DNA of 64,000 bases from Ancylobacter pratisalsi (GCF_010669125.1 NZ_CP048630.1:3406001-3470000), one strand, 5' to 3'; shown: positions 34,730-44,249, counted from the first letter of the stretch. Program-made: numbers and translations. Notes: generated by a model not told the origin, from the sequence alone.

Positions 34730-35821
34730 ATGGGTGCAATTCTCATTGGCATCGGGATTGCGATTGCCGTTCTCGGTGTCCTTCTGGGCACAATTGGCTT
34801 CGGGTCGTCCGAGACAACTTCCGGCGCGGCGCTGATGACCGCCGGAAGCATCGGCTTTGTCGGCGGTATGCTGCTGCTCGGGCTCGGCTTCATTCACCGG
34901 GCGCTGGTGGACATTGGCAACAAGCTCGACGGGGTCGTGCACTTCGAACCCGACGAGGATGACATTCACGTCGCCGCGTCCGAGCATGGACATGCCGGCG
35001 CCTTGCCGATCCACGCTGAGCCTTTCGAACCGGCGTTCGCGCCGCCGGTCGAGGAGGCGCCCCGCGCAGAGCCGCCGGCCTTCTCGCCGCCGCCGGAGCC
35101 CGAACCCGCCGCACCGGTCCGCCCCGCCGCCGAAGAACGCGCCGCGGACGCCGGACGGGGGCTGCCCTCCTGGTTCCGCCGCAAGCGCGAGGCCGAGCCT
35201 GTCGCCGAGGAGCCGAGCGAGCCCGCCAGCCCTGAACCGCTGCCGCCGCCTCCCTTGTCGCCCCCGCCGATGGCGCCTTCTCGCGAGCCGGCTTTTGACG
35301 AGCCGCGTCTGGAGCCGCTGCGGCCCGACCTTGCGCGCCGCGAGCCGCCGGCCTTCCTGCGCGAGAGCCGCGAGCGCCCGACGTCGGGAAGTTTCTCCGG
35401 CGACGATTTCGTCCCCCGTTTCGGCGAGCCGCGCCCGTCAGCCCCCGCGCCGACGCCGCAGGCTCCGACGGTTTCGACCCCTGCCGTCTCGGCGCCTGCC
35501 GTTTCCGCGCCCATGGCTCCGTCGCCATCCGTGCCAATGAGCGAACCGCGTCCCCCCAGACTGCGCGACGAGACGATCCCCGACCCCGGCGAGCCGCCGG
35601 CTTTCCTTCGGGAATCGGACCTGCTGGGAGATGTCGAGGAAGAGATCGTCGAGCCGTCCATCACCGTGCTGAAGGCCGGAACGATCGGGGGCATGGCCTA
35701 CAAGCTGTATTCCGACGGTTCGATCGAGGCGGACCTGCCGGATGGAACGCTACGCTTTGCGTCGCTCCAGGAACTGCGCGACCACGTCGCCAGCAGCGCG
35801 GCCGCACGCGGGGAAGGCTGA
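34730..35821 (+). CDS. Membrane-anchored Pro/Ala/Glu-rich hypothetical protein
   Basis: A 363-residue protein. Two hydrophobic helices (about residues 2-22 and 33-55) are followed by a short loop and a long disordered region (about 90-290) rich in Pro, Ala and Glu. A compact C-terminal part has the pattern VLKAGTIGGMAYKLYSDGSIEADLPDGTLRF near 315-345. That last segment looks like a small folded domain and may be the functional end. ATG 34730 is chosen because GGAG lies upstream; an ATG at 34679 is possible. No enzymatic motif is seen. Confidence 0.65.
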   Translation: MGAILIGIGIAIAVLGVLLGTIGFGSSETTSGAALMTAGSIGFVGGMLLLGLGFIHRALVDIGNKLDGVVHFEPDEDDIHVAASEHGHAGALPIHAEPFEPAFAPPVEEAPRAEPPAFSPPPEPEPAAPVRPAAEERAADAGRGLPSWFRRKREAEPVAEEPSEPASPEPLPPPPLSPPPMAPSREPAFDEPRLEPLRPDLARREPPAFLRESRERPTSGSFSGDDFVPRFGEPRPSAPAPTPQAPTVSTPAVSAPAVSAPMAPSPSVPMSEPRPPRLRDETIPDPGEPPAFLRESDLLGDVEEEIVEPSITVLKAGTIGGMAYKLYSDGSIEADLPDGTLRFASLQELRDHVASSAAARGEG

Positions 35822-35855
35822 CCGACCCTCTCCGCGCCATGCGGGCAGACAGACA

Positions 35856-35890
35856 GTGCCGCGACATTCGGGAGCCGAATGTCGCGGCAC
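35856..35890. terminator. 16-bp hairpin between convergent genes
   Basis: A perfect 16-bp stem with a three-base loop GAG lies between the hypothetical membrane-protein gene and the oligopeptidase gene, both of which point at it. The plus-strand 3' flank GTGCGTTTTC offers only a short T-run. A bidirectional terminator is the simplest reading. Confidence 0.75.
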
Positions 35891-35958
35891 GTGCGTTTTC
35901 AGGGCAGGCAGAAGCCGGCCGGTGTCAGAACGATGCGGCCGGACGTGGCTCTCTGGGG

Positions 35959-38055
35959 CTAAAGCGCGCCCGCCACGCTGAGGGCGAAGGCATAGACCAT
36001 CGCGGTCTCTTCCAGCCGGTCGAACCGTCCCGCCGCACCGCCGTGGCCCGCATCCATGTTGGTGCGCAGCAGCAGCGGGTTGGTGTCGGTCTTGGCCGTA
36101 CGCAGCTTGGCCACCCATTTCGCCGGTTCCCAATAGGTCACGCGCGGATCGGTGAGACCGGCGAGGGCGAACAGCGCGGGGTAGTCCTTCGCGGCGACAT
36201 TGTCGTAGGGCGAGTAGGCCCGAATGGTGGCGAATGCCTGCGGATCGGTGATCGGGTTTCCCCATTCCGGCCATTCCGGCGGCGTCAGCGGGAGCGTGTC
36301 GTCCAGCATCGTGTTCAGCACGTCGACGAAGGGGACCTCCGCCACGATGCCGGCGAAAAGCTCGGGGCGCATGTTCGCGACCGCTCCCATCAACATACCG
36401 CCCGCCGAGCCGCCATGGGCGATGATGCGATCCGGCGCGGCCACGCGCTCGGCGACGAGATGCTCGGCGGCGGCGATGAAGTCGGTGAAGCTGTTGGTCT
36501 TCTTCGCCAGCTTGCCCTCGCGATACCAGCGCCACCCCTTCTCGGTGCCGCCGCGGATATGGGCGATCGCATAGACAAAGCCGCGATCCACCAGCGACAG
36601 ACGTGATGTGGAGAAGTTGGCCGGAATTGAAATGCCGTAGGCGCCATAGCCGTAAAGCAGACAGGGGGCGGTGCCATCCAGCGGGGTGTCGGCCGCGAAC
36701 AGCAGGGAAATGGGAATCAGCTCACCATCCGGCGCGGGTGCCATGAGGCGGCGGGTCACATAGCGCTTGGGATCGTGGCCGGACGGCACTTCCTGACGCT
36801 TGCGCAGCACACGGGCGCGGCTCGCCATGTCGTAGTCCCACACCTCGGAAGGGGTGGTCATGGACGAATAAGAGAAGCGGATCTCGGTCTTGTCGAAGCC
36901 GTAGCCGGGATCGAAGCCCAGCGAATAGGCCTCTTCCGCAAAGCCGATGGGGTGTTCGGCGCCATCGGTGAGGCTGCGCACGATGATACGCGGAACCCCA
37001 TCCTCCCGCTCGAGCCGCACCAGATGGTTACGAAACACGCTGACCGAGAGGATGAGCCTGCCTGCCCTGTAGGGTACGATCTCGTGCCAGTTCGCCCGCC
37101 CCGGCGCCGCGAGCGGGGTCGCGACGATCTTGAAATCCTCGGCCCCGTCGGCATTGGTTTCGATGATCAGGCTCTCGACGCCGTCGAGCGCGGGGTGATG
37201 CTCGACACCATAACGCAATCCCGGCGAACGCGGCTCGACACGCCTGGGTGGCGTGAGAGGGGCGGCGAGGTCGATGAGCCAGACCTCGCTGGTGTCGTGG
37301 TCGCCGCAGGAGATCAGCCCGAACCTTCCCGACTGCGTGCGTCCGAGCGAGACGAAGAAGCCCTTGTCCGGCTCCTCGTAGATCAGCGTGTCCTCGGCGG
37401 GATCGGTGCCGAGCCTGTGGCGATAGACGAAGCTGGGACGATGCTCGGCGTCCCGGCGCACGTAATGCAGAAAGGCGCCGTCCGCGCTCCACAGCACGTC
37501 GCCGGTGGTCTCTTCGATGGTGTCGGGACGGTCCTCGCCGGTCGCGATGTCGCGCACGCGCAGCGTGTAATATTCGGAACCCGCCTCGTCGGCTGTCCAG
37601 GCATACAGCGCGTGATCGGGCGACTGGTGGGCGTCGCCGAACTGGAAATAGGCCTTGCCGTCGGCGAGGGCGTCGCCGTCGAGCAGTATGGTCTCGCCCG
37701 CAATGGCGCCGGCCGGGCGCCGACAGATCAGCGGGTGCTGCCCGCCCTCGCGAAAGCGGGTGAAGTAGGCGAACGGGCCGTCCGTCGCCGGCACGGATGA
37801 ATCATCTTCCTTGATCCGCGCCCGCATCTCCCTGACGAGGCGCTTGCGCAGGTCGGTATGAGGGGCGAGCCACGTGTCCGCCGCCGCGTTTTCGGCCTCA
37901 AGCCAGGCGCGGATATCGGGGGCGAGCACGGCGGGGTCGCGCATGACATCGCGCCAGTTCTCGGCGCGAAGCCAGGCATGGGGGTCGGTCAGCGTCTGGC
38001 CATGGAACGTGCGGACCAGCGGGGCATGCGGGACGGCGGTGGTGTGGTGATTCAC
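35959..38055 (-). CDS. S9 prolyl oligopeptidase family peptidase, oligopeptidase B-type
   Basis: A 698-residue serine peptidase. The N-terminal beta-propeller (about 60-410) is followed by an alpha/beta-hydrolase domain. Catalytic Ser lies in [14 protein letters not shown] near 543-547, Asp in [15 protein letters not shown] near 630 and His in [11 protein letters not shown] near 668. The GGSAGG and [12 protein letters not shown] sequences fit oligopeptidase B, which cleaves after basic residues in small peptides. The first 4 bases overlap the msrB stop, so both are co-transcribed. Confidence 0.92.
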   Translation of the reverse strand: MNHHTTAVPHAPLVRTFHGQTLTDPHAWLRAENWRDVMRDPAVLAPDIRAWLEAENAAADTWLAPHTDLRKRLVREMRARIKEDDSSVPATDGPFAYFTRFREGGQHPLICRRPAGAIAGETILLDGDALADGKAYFQFGDAHQSPDHALYAWTADEAGSEYYTLRVRDIATGEDRPDTIEETTGDVLWSADGAFLHYVRRDAEHRPSFVYRHRLGTDPAEDTLIYEEPDKGFFVSLGRTQSGRFGLISCGDHDTSEVWLIDLAAPLTPPRRVEPRSPGLRYGVEHHPALDGVESLIIETNADGAEDFKIVATPLAAPGRANWHEIVPYRAGRLILSVSVFRNHLVRLEREDGVPRIIVRSLTDGAEHPIGFAEEAYSLGFDPGYGFDKTEIRFSYSSMTTPSEVWDYDMASRARVLRKRQEVPSGHDPKRYVTRRLMAPAPDGELIPISLLFAADTPLDGTAPCLLYGYGAYGISIPANFSTSRLSLVDRGFVYAIAHIRGGTEKGWRWYREGKLAKKTNSFTDFIAAAEHLVAERVAAPDRIIAHGGSAGGMLMGAVANMRPELFAGIVAEVPFVDVLNTMLDDTLPLTPPEWPEWGNPITDPQAFATIRAYSPYDNVAAKDYPALFALAGLTDPRVTYWEPAKWVAKLRTAKTDTNPLLLRTNMDAGHGGAAGRFDRLEETAMVYAFALSVAGAL

Positions 38056-38504
38056 GAAGCGGTCCCACGTGCTGGGGTGGTGTCTGCGGCGGGCGCGTCA
38101 GCCTGGAAGCTGAGGGCGACCCCGTTTATGCAATAGCGCATGCCGGTGGGACGCGGGCCATCCGGGAAGACGTGGCCGAGATGCGCGTCGCAGGTGGCGC
38201 AGCGCACTTCGACACGGCGCATGCCGTAGGAGGTGTCGTGGTGTTCCACAATCGCGTCCGGCGACACCGGGCGGAAGAAGCTGGGCCAGCCGGTGCCTGA
38301 TTCAAACTTGGCGTCGGAGCGGAACAGGGGTGTATCGCAGCAGACGCAGCTGTAGACGCCGGGCACCTTCTGCGCGAGATGCGGACCGCTGAAGGCGCAT
38401 TCCGTGCCGTGTCCCCGGGTAACGCGGTATTGCTCCGGCGTGAGCTGTGCGCGCCATTCGGCGTCCGTCTTCACCACTTTGGGACGGCGAGATCCTTCAT
38501 TCAT
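38052..38504 (-). CDS. msrB: Peptide-methionine (R)-S-oxide reductase
   Basis: A 150-residue reductase repairing oxidised methionine. Family elements: the zinc-binding pairs in [13 protein letters not shown] near residue 52-58 and [18 protein letters not shown] near 101-118, and the catalytic Cys in [11 protein letters not shown] near 127. [14 protein letters not shown] near 68-82 is typical. It is co-transcribed with the downstream oligopeptidase. Confidence 0.95.
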   Translation of the reverse strand: MNEGSRRPKVVKTDAEWRAQLTPEQYRVTRGHGTECAFSGPHLAQKVPGVYSCVCCDTPLFRSDAKFESGTGWPSFFRPVSPDAIVEHHDTSYGMRRVEVRCATCDAHLGHVFPDGPRPTGMRYCINGVALSFQADAPAADTTPARGTAS

Positions 38505-38853
38505 GGCTTTTTCCTTGCGTTTTCAGCGTCGAGATAGGCGCGCTCGGGCGCGCCTGCAAGCCTTGAACGGTTTCACGAAGCTGTGGCTGCTACTGATCTG
38601 CCTCCACAACGACACGATTTCAGCTTGCCTTTTTCGACCGGTGTATAGGGGCGTACCTTGGCAGAACACAGACAAGATGGTTTTTGTTACGAAAAATCTT
38701 GCGATGGATACGCAGTAAGTCTATTTAGCATGTTATATCCGCTTGCCGAGTGAAGTACGTTATCTGATAGCGTATTGGGAAGCGCTCCAGCGGTTGCCTG
38801 CCGCGCCCGCAATGTGGCGCTCCCCTTTTTGTATGTCATGTGAAGATTGGCCC
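38505..38853. other. AT-rich intergenic region upstream of the MucR gene
   Basis: A 349-bp gap between the divergent msrB and mucR-like genes. The section 38590-38770 is AT-richer than its surroundings and contains TA-rich steps of the sort MucR-family proteins bind. That fits the autoregulation known for the family. No RNA gene or supported small frame was found. Confidence 0.4.
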
Positions 38854-39276
38854 ATGAGCGACACCACGGATGCCGAGAACTATATCGAGCTCGCTGCCGA
38901 TATTGTCTCCGCCTATGTAAGCAACAATGCTGTCCTGACGAATGATTTGCCGATGCTGATCGGCGATGTGCATTCCGCTCTGCAGCGGCTCGGCAAGGGA
39001 GAAGCCGAGCCGGTCGTCGAGCCGCTTCGTCCGGCGGTGCCGGTGAAGAAGTCGATCGCGCCCGATTACATCGTGTGCCTTGAAGACGGAAAGAAATTCA
39101 AGTCGCTCAAGCGTCATCTGCGCACGCAGTATGATCTGACGCCCGAGCAGTATCGCGAGAAGTGGGGCCTGCCCCTGGACTATCCCATGGTCGCTCCGAA
39201 CTACGCCGCCGCGCGTTCCGCCCTGGCCAAGCAGATGGGTCTGGGCCAGCAGCGTCGGCGCACGCCTCGGCGTTGA
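38854..39276 (+). CDS. mucR: MucR/Ros-family zinc-finger-type transcriptional regulator
   Basis: A 140-residue nucleoid-associated-type regulator. The N-terminal oligomerisation helix region (about 8-45) is followed by the Ros/MucR DNA-binding domain with [19 protein letters not shown] and [23 protein letters not shown]. The ligand positions corresponding to Cys-Cys-His-His of Ros are Cys75, Asp78, His88 and Tyr93, so the last His is lost. Ros-like proteins of Mesorhizobium with such loss are known to fold without zinc. It probably controls cell-surface and stress genes and itself. Confidence 0.9.
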   Translation: MSDTTDAENYIELAADIVSAYVSNNAVLTNDLPMLIGDVHSALQRLGKGEAEPVVEPLRPAVPVKKSIAPDYIVCLEDGKKFKSLKRHLRTQYDLTPEQYREKWGLPLDYPMVAPNYAAARSALAKQMGLGQQRRRTPRR

Positions 39277-39334
39277 TCCGGACCTGACGGGTTCCATCCT
39301 ATTGAAGGGCGTCGCGATGTTCGCGGCGCCTTTT

Positions 39335-39577
39335 TCATTTTCCACCCGTGATTTCGCGCATCAGCCGACTGATTGCCGCGTGGCGCAGCGGATCATAGCC
39401 AACGCCGCGCCGCGCGGCACCGCGCTCGGCACGCAGCATGTTGCGTAGCCGCGAGCGCCTTTCCTCCACGGTGTTTCCGAGAAACGGCCGCAAGGCGTCG
39501 CTTCGCATGGCGATGGCCGTCGCCGGTTCGTGCGTGCGTTGGGCGCGAATGCGTTGACGAGAACGGCTGGGCGTCAT
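39335..39577 (-). CDS. Small Arg-rich hypothetical protein
   Basis: An 80-residue basic protein with many Arg residues (RSRQRIRAQRTHEPATAIAM, EERRSRLRNMLRAERGAARR) and no cysteines, ending MREITGGK. ATG 39577 is chosen because GAGG lies 7 bp upstream; the frame opens further at 39733. No family is recognised with confidence. It lies convergent with mucR, and the DnaA-domain-IV-like gene is divergent from it. Confidence 0.55.
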   Translation of the reverse strand: MTPSRSRQRIRAQRTHEPATAIAMRSDALRPFLGNTVEERRSRLRNMLRAERGAARRGVGYDPLRHAAISRLMREITGGK

Positions 39578-39748
39578 GTCCGACCTCATGCGTGGGTTCA
39601 CCATGGGCCGGATTATTGGAGAGGTATCGCGGGGTGCGGATATAATTCCTAGAACGATTTCCCTCGGGAGGCCGTCCAGGCCACCGAAGTTCATGAAATC
39701 AAATATGGTTGTGTTTATGTTGAACGCAACCAAAGAGTGTGTAGGGAT

Positions 39749-39772
39749 TGAATTCCTATTTTGGGGAATTCA
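39749..39772. promoter_or_regulatory. Inverted repeat over the ribosome binding site of the DnaA-like gene
   Basis: TGAATTCC (39749-39756) and GGAATTCA (39765-39772) form an 8-bp palindrome with an eight-base loop, ending 3 bp before the ATG at 39776. The purine-rich GGGGAA ribosome binding site lies in its 3' arm. It may be a protein operator or a translational hairpin. Confidence 0.5.
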
Positions 39773-39775
39773 GGC

Positions 39776-40117
39776 ATGGACACTCAGACACTTCCCACAG
39801 CTCCCGAACTCTGCCGTCTCGCCGCGCGGCTGGTTGCCGATGAGGCGGGCGTGCCCTTCCACGCGGTGCTGAATCGGTGCCGCCTCAGTCACGCTGTCTC
39901 GACCACCCGGGCGCTCGCGATGTATCTGGCCCATGTGGGCCTTGGCCTCTCGATGAGCGCGGTGGCGCGCGGCTTCGGGCGCCACCGCTCCACCGTGGCG
40001 CATGCTTGCCGGCGGATGGAGGAGTATCGGGAAACGCCCGGCTGGGATCTCAAGATGGCGGCTCTGGAGAACAGGATCAGCCAGACGCTCGCCGGGGAGG
40101 TGCTCCATGTCGCGTGA
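39776..40117 (+). CDS. Stand-alone DnaA domain IV-like DNA-binding protein
   Basis: A 113-residue helix-turn-helix protein. Residues about 35-85 match DnaA domain IV, which binds DnaA boxes: STTRALAMYLAHVGLGLSMSAVARGFGRHRSTVAHACRRMEE corresponds piecewise to the DnaA signature (ALAMYL, VARGFGRHRSTVAHA). There is no AAA+ ATPase. It may bind DnaA-box-like sites as a regulator or competitor. The stop overlaps the DUF6456 gene by 11 bp, so both are coupled. Confidence 0.75.
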   Translation: MDTQTLPTAPELCRLAARLVADEAGVPFHAVLNRCRLSHAVSTTRALAMYLAHVGLGLSMSAVARGFGRHRSTVAHACRRMEEYRETPGWDLKMAALENRISQTLAGEVLHVA

Positions 40118-40652
40118 ACGCCGATTGGGCCTTCAGAGCGTTGAGCTCTGTGGCGAAACGCTCGACGTGGTGGTGGACCTCGACGAAAGTCCGCTCGCCT
40201 GGCTGGCAAGCCGGCGCGGGCGCGACGGGCGTGCGCTGATCGCGCCGGTGCAGCTTCTCGCCGGTGAAAGGCTACGGGGCGATTTCACCCGCGCGCAGAT
40301 GATGCCGCGCCTCACCGCCGACTGGAGCGCCATGCCCCGCAGTGCGCGGGGCAGCCAGGGGCCGGGGCTCGCCCTGTCCGAGGCGATCCTGGCATCCAAG
40401 CAGCGTCTGGCACGGGCGATGGACGCGGTGGGGCCGGAGTTCTCAGGACTGCTGATGGATGTGTGCTGTTTCCTGAAAGGGATGGAGCAGGTCGAGCGTG
40501 AGCGCGGCTGGCCGGCGCGCACCGCCAAGGTCGTGCTGGCGCTGGGGCTGGACCGGCTGGCACGGCACTATGGGCTGTCGGGACAGGCTGAAGGGCCGCG
40601 GCACGGCCCAATCCGGGCTTTCCGCACCCAGCCGGAGGGCGGAGCCGGCTAG
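40107..40652 (+). CDS. DUF6456 domain-containing protein
   Basis: A 181-residue protein with the DUF6456-type C-terminal helical region: ALSEAILASKQRLARAMDAVG near residue 90, then LLMDVCCFLKGMEQVERERGWPARTAKVVLALGLDRLARHYG. The N-terminal 30 residues begin a separate small domain. ATG 40107 has GGGGAGG 7 bp upstream and lies inside the upstream gene. The family usually goes with a helix-turn-helix protein, here the DnaA-like gene. Function unknown; a DNA-related role is inferred from the partner. Confidence 0.75.
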   Translation: MSRERRLGLQSVELCGETLDVVVDLDESPLAWLASRRGRDGRALIAPVQLLAGERLRGDFTRAQMMPRLTADWSAMPRSARGSQGPGLALSEAILASKQRLARAMDAVGPEFSGLLMDVCCFLKGMEQVERERGWPARTAKVVLALGLDRLARHYGLSGQAEGPRHGPIRAFRTQPEGGAG

Positions 40653-41113
40653 GGCGCCGACAGGATGGCACGCGCATCCGAGCGGATGCGCTCGACCATC
40701 GAGCGCAGTCCATTGGAGCGCTGCGGCGTGAGATGGTCTTTCAGTCCGATGCGCTCGAATACGGGGGTCGGGTCGGTGGCGGCGATCTCCGCCACCGGGC
40801 GGCCGGAATACAGCGCCAGCAAGATCGCGACGAGGCCGCGTACGATATGGGCGTCGGAATCGCCGACGAAATCGAGATGCGTTCCGTCGACCGCCTTGGT
40901 GGGGTGGCTGATGAGCCAGACCTGGCTGGCACAGCCCTGCACCTTGGTATCCTCGGTGCGCTCGTCTTCCGGGAAGGGGGGAAGCTTGCGCCCGAGCTCT
41001 ATGAGATAGCGGTAACGGTCGTCCCAATTATCGAGAAATTCGAAATCCTCGATGATCGAATCGATCGTCAGTGCCGACACCGGCGAGGTCGTCGCGTTCT
41101 GCGAAGTCATCAT
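40649..41113 (-). CDS. sufE: SufE-family Fe-S assembly sulfur acceptor
   Basis: A 154-residue SufE-like protein that takes sulfur from the SufS desulfurase. The reactive Cys lies in TKVQGCASQVWLI near residue 60-65. The patterns FEFLDNWDDRYRYLIELGRKLPP near 26 and YSGRPVAEIAATDP near 100 are typical of the family. Two adjacent ATG codons (41113 and 41110) are possible starts. No other suf genes are in the window. Convergent with the DUF6456 gene (4-bp overlap). Confidence 0.92.
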   Translation of the reverse strand: MMTSQNATTSPVSALTIDSIIEDFEFLDNWDDRYRYLIELGRKLPPFPEDERTEDTKVQGCASQVWLISHPTKAVDGTHLDFVGDSDAHIVRGLVAILLALYSGRPVAEIAATDPTPVFERIGLKDHLTPQRSNGLRSMVERIRSDARAILSAP

Positions 41114-41171
41114 GAGCGCCTTTCATCGCGCATATAGGGGCGAGGGCCCCCGCGGCGCAATGGCAAGGGCC

Positions 41172-41666
41172 TCAGGCCGGCCGCTTCGGCGGGCGCGGTA
41201 CGCTGGTCGAGGCTGGGGGCGCGTCCGCGGGCTGGAGCGTGGGCGAGGAAATCGAGCCGGTCGACGCGGCGTCTAACATGGGACGCTTGGGCCCCTGCCA
41301 TTCCGGCGCCAGATCATGCGTCGTCAGGGTGTCCCCGGCGGGAGATCCCATGGCGCGGGCGGCGGCCCGGCGCTTCTGCTCTGAAATCTGCTCGGAAATA
41401 TAGGAGAGCGCGTAGCGCGCGCCGGCCTCGGCCCGCTGGCCGATCATATCAAAGATCTGGGCGCCGATCGCGCAGGCTTGCGGCTGGCGTCCGCAGAAGC
41501 CGCCCGCATCCGCCATTGCCGATGTCGCCGCCGACAGCGCGTCCACCGCATCGACCTTCGCCGTGCCGGCCTGCTGGGCGCCATCATGCGAGGGGCCGCC
41601 CGGAATGCCGGGAAGCAGCAGGAAGACAAGGGTCAGCCAGAATCCAATACGCAATAGAAAGAACAT
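41172..41666 (-). CDS. DUF5330 domain-containing membrane-anchored protein
   Basis: A 164-residue protein with one N-terminal hydrophobic helix (residues 1-20, MFFLLRIGFWLTLVFLLLPG). After it come a short Cys-containing segment (FCGRQPQACAIGAQIFDMIG, two Cys) and a Pro/Ser-rich tail. It agrees with DUF5330 proteins of Hyphomicrobiales, which are small envelope proteins of unknown role. ATG 41666 has GAGG upstream; 41681 is an alternative. Confidence 0.75.
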   Translation of the reverse strand: MFFLLRIGFWLTLVFLLLPGIPGGPSHDGAQQAGTAKVDAVDALSAATSAMADAGGFCGRQPQACAIGAQIFDMIGQRAEAGARYALSYISEQISEQKRRAAARAMGSPAGDTLTTHDLAPEWQGPKRPMLDAASTGSISSPTLQPADAPPASTSVPRPPKRPA

Positions 41667-41872
41667 AACGTGCCTCGCCACCTTGGCTTGTGCCTCCGTA
41701 GGGGCAACATAGAGCCAAGGGGTTGCTCAACCCGCCAAAGGATGGCGCGAATTCCGCGCAATGTGGAAAGCCGATGTTAAGCAAGGTGAGCGCTTTAGTG
41801 ATCGCTTAAGCGTGGCGTGGCACAGTTTCCCCATGACGCCGGAAGGCGTCGCGTTGAGTCCCGGTTGATCTT

Positions 41873-42565
41873 ATGCCCCGATCCTATGCCAGCGATCTCC
41901 TGGTGGATGATATCGATCTCGACGGCGAGCGCGCCGCGGGCCGGCCCTATCGTTCCGGCCGTCGCCGTTCCGACGTCTTCATGATCGTGATGGCCGCCGC
42001 CGCGAGCGCGGCCGTCTTGTTCAACGCGCTGGCCATGCAGGACGGCAGGCGTTCCGGTGGCGCGCCAGCCCCGCTCGCCGCTCCGGCCGAGCTGCGGGAA
42101 GGGGCCAGCGCACCCGCCACCTCGGCGGCCACACCCCGGCCGATCGCGGCGCCTTCGCCAGCCTCCACGTCCGCGCCGGTCGAGGTAACACCTCCCGCGG
42201 CTCCAACGCCTCTGGCGCCAGCCATGCCGCTGCCGCCCACGAAGCCGGCCGCGCCGCCCCCGCGTGCGGTGGCCGCGCCTCAACCCAGTCTTCCCGCGCC
42301 GACGGCCTTGACGCCCGAGCCTGCCTCGCCCGCGTCCAGCCCCCGCCCACCGGCCGAGATCGCCGTCTCGCCGCGCGTGATGGAGATCCAGAAGGCACTG
42401 GCTCGTCTGGGCTATGGACCCATCCATATCGACGGTCGTGTTGGTGAGGCGACGCAGGAGGCGATCGAGCGATTCGAACGTGACCGCCGCCTCCCGGTAA
42501 CGGGCCAGATTTCCGACCGGCTGGTGCGTGAGCTCAACGCGGTTGCCGGGTTCTCCATCCAATAG
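41873..42565 (+). CDS. Membrane-anchored peptidoglycan-binding domain protein
   Basis: A 230-residue protein. A charged N-terminus is followed by one transmembrane helix (about residues 35-58), a long Pro/Ala-rich spacer (about 65-150) and a C-terminal peptidoglycan-binding domain type 1. The last contains IQKALARLGYGPIHIDGRVG, then EATQEAIERFERDRRLPVTG. The cytoplasmic N-terminus, membrane span and periplasmic domain suit a cell-wall anchoring role. It is directly followed by the DUF1491 gene. Confidence 0.8.
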   Translation: MPRSYASDLLVDDIDLDGERAAGRPYRSGRRRSDVFMIVMAAAASAAVLFNALAMQDGRRSGGAPAPLAAPAELREGASAPATSAATPRPIAAPSPASTSAPVEVTPPAAPTPLAPAMPLPPTKPAAPPPRAVAAPQPSLPAPTALTPEPASPASSPRPPAEIAVSPRVMEIQKALARLGYGPIHIDGRVGEATQEAIERFERDRRLPVTGQISDRLVRELNAVAGFSIQ

Positions 42566-42573
42566 GTCCGGTG

Positions 42574-42912
42574 ATGCGGCTCAAAAGTGCCATATGGGTC
42601 TCGGCGCTGCTGCGCCGGTGCACCGTGGAGGGGGCGTTTGCCGCCGTGCGCCGGCGCGGCTCGGAAGAGGCAGGGGCAATCTTCGTCAAGGTTGCGACGC
42701 TTGACGGACGGGCCGCGCTCTATGGTCCCGCGCCACCCTCAATGGATGCCGAGCGGGACGGGCGCTACTTCGCGGTGCTGGTGCCGTCGGAGGCGCCGGA
42801 AATGGATGTCGAGGAGCGGATGAGCAAGGAAATCCGCTTCGATCCGGACCTCTGGTTCGTGGAGATCGAGGACCGTGCCGGCCGCCATTTTCTGGATCTG
42901 GCCGCCAGCTGA
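42574..42912 (+). CDS. DUF1491 family protein
   Basis: A 112-residue protein matching DUF1491: AIWVSALLRRCTVEGAFAAV near the start, then GAIFVKVATLDGRAALYGPAP and FDPDLWFVEIEDRAGRHFL at the end. ATG 42574 follows an overlapping GTG at 42571. The family is widespread in alphaproteobacteria with no known function. It is 8 bp after the peptidoglycan-binding gene and probably co-transcribed. Confidence 0.85.
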   Translation: MRLKSAIWVSALLRRCTVEGAFAAVRRRGSEEAGAIFVKVATLDGRAALYGPAPPSMDAERDGRYFAVLVPSEAPEMDVEERMSKEIRFDPDLWFVEIEDRAGRHFLDLAAS

Positions 42913-42926
42913 GGCTCCTGGGCCGT

Positions 42927-44249
42927 TCAGCCCGGGCGGCGCGATTCCGTGAGTTCGGCGGCAGGCTGGGGAGCGGGGCGCGGCTGGGCAAAGCTGCGCA
43001 TGGATGGTGTGTCCTCGGCTTTCTCGCGCGCGGCACGCCGGCCGCTACGCCAGGACGCGACGAGGTGCTGGGCGCCGGCAGCTGTCAGCGAATCGAACAT
43101 GTCGGCCAGCCGGGTCATCTCGGCGGCCGAGCGCCCAGCCACCGGGTGCAGCCGGAACAGCACCCGCGACAGCACCGCGAACGAAAGCCCAAGCGCCCGC
43201 GCGGCGACCGCGAGGGCCTGTCCGCTCGGGTCGTCGACGATACGGGCCGCGTTCTCCGACGTCACGCCGAGCGCCTTTTCCACAAGCGCGCTGACCTGCG
43301 CCGGCGTGCCGTTTCGTGCCGCCTCCAGCAGGGCTTCGGTCATTTCCTCGCCGGCCGGCGCGACGCGCTCGGCCATCGGCAGAGGGGGCACGGTGACCAA
43401 CCGGGCGATGATGAAAGTCCGATCTTCCGGACTGGCGGCGAGATAGTCGGCCCTTGCAAGGGTCGAACTGGGAGTTGCGATGGCGTATTCGGCCGGCTGA
43501 GGTGGCGCGGTTTCCGCCGTCGGCTGGTCGCGCTCTGACTCCGCAGAGGTGGGCGTCGGTGAGGCTGGCGCTAAGTCTTCGGGTGTCGCGCCGTCCACGT
43601 CGCGCGGCGCGGCCGGTGTGGTCGCAGATGCGTCACCGCGGGCGGGCTCTGAAGGTTCCGCGACGACTGCAGCAATCGCAGGAACCTGGGGGGCAATTTC
43701 GATATCGGCCGCAATATGGGTTTCGATCTCCTCCGCCGGAGTGTCTTCCACGACGACCTCTTCTCCGGAAGTCTGCTCTTCGGTGGGCTTGTCTTCGGCC
43801 GGCGGGGCTTCGCTGGTGCGATGGACCAGATCCGCCAGCTTCTTGGCGAGCGCGGGAGAGACCTCGCGCCGCGCGGTGATCGCGGCGGCGTGGGAGGCGG
43901 GGAGTTCCTCGGCGAGGGCGGCCAAGGTCTTGTCGTCGAGCACCGGCGAAAGGCGCAGCACGGGACCGGCAAGCGCAAGAGGCCCTTGCGCGAGATGCAG
44001 CGCGAGCGCGCGGGGAAGGTCCGGACGCGGCGCCAGGGCGCGCATCAGACGGGCGGCGACGGGAGTATCAATGGAGTCAACCAGCCGGATGGCGAGTTGG
44101 GCGAAACGGGCCTGCTCGAACTCGTCATGACCCGGCTGGTCAAGATAGAGCTCGACCAGCAGCCGCAACATATCCGGGCGCGTGTCGTCGTGCCGGCGAC
44201 GCGCTTCCTCGATCAGTGATTTGAGGCCGGAGCCGGACGTGGGAGGCAT
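42927..44249 (-). CDS. DUF2336 domain-containing protein
   Basis: A 440-residue alphaproteobacterial DUF2336 protein. N- and C-terminal helical repeat-like parts (about 5-140 and 265-400) surround an acidic Glu/Pro/Thr-rich linker (about 145-255). The LVELYLDQPGHDEFEQARFAQLA and LVDSIDTPVAARLMRAL segments resemble HEAT-like repeats reported for the family. A role in cell-cycle signalling is known for a related Caulobacter group, but cannot be assigned here. The stop is 14 bp from the convergent DUF1491 stop. Confidence 0.8.
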   Translation of the reverse strand: MPPTSGSGLKSLIEEARRRHDDTRPDMLRLLVELYLDQPGHDEFEQARFAQLAIRLVDSIDTPVAARLMRALAPRPDLPRALALHLAQGPLALAGPVLRLSPVLDDKTLAALAEELPASHAAAITARREVSPALAKKLADLVHRTSEAPPAEDKPTEEQTSGEEVVVEDTPAEEIETHIAADIEIAPQVPAIAAVVAEPSEPARGDASATTPAAPRDVDGATPEDLAPASPTPTSAESERDQPTAETAPPQPAEYAIATPSSTLARADYLAASPEDRTFIIARLVTVPPLPMAERVAPAGEEMTEALLEAARNGTPAQVSALVEKALGVTSENAARIVDDPSGQALAVAARALGLSFAVLSRVLFRLHPVAGRSAAEMTRLADMFDSLTAAGAQHLVASWRSGRRAAREKAEDTPSMRSFAQPRPAPQPAAELTESRRPG

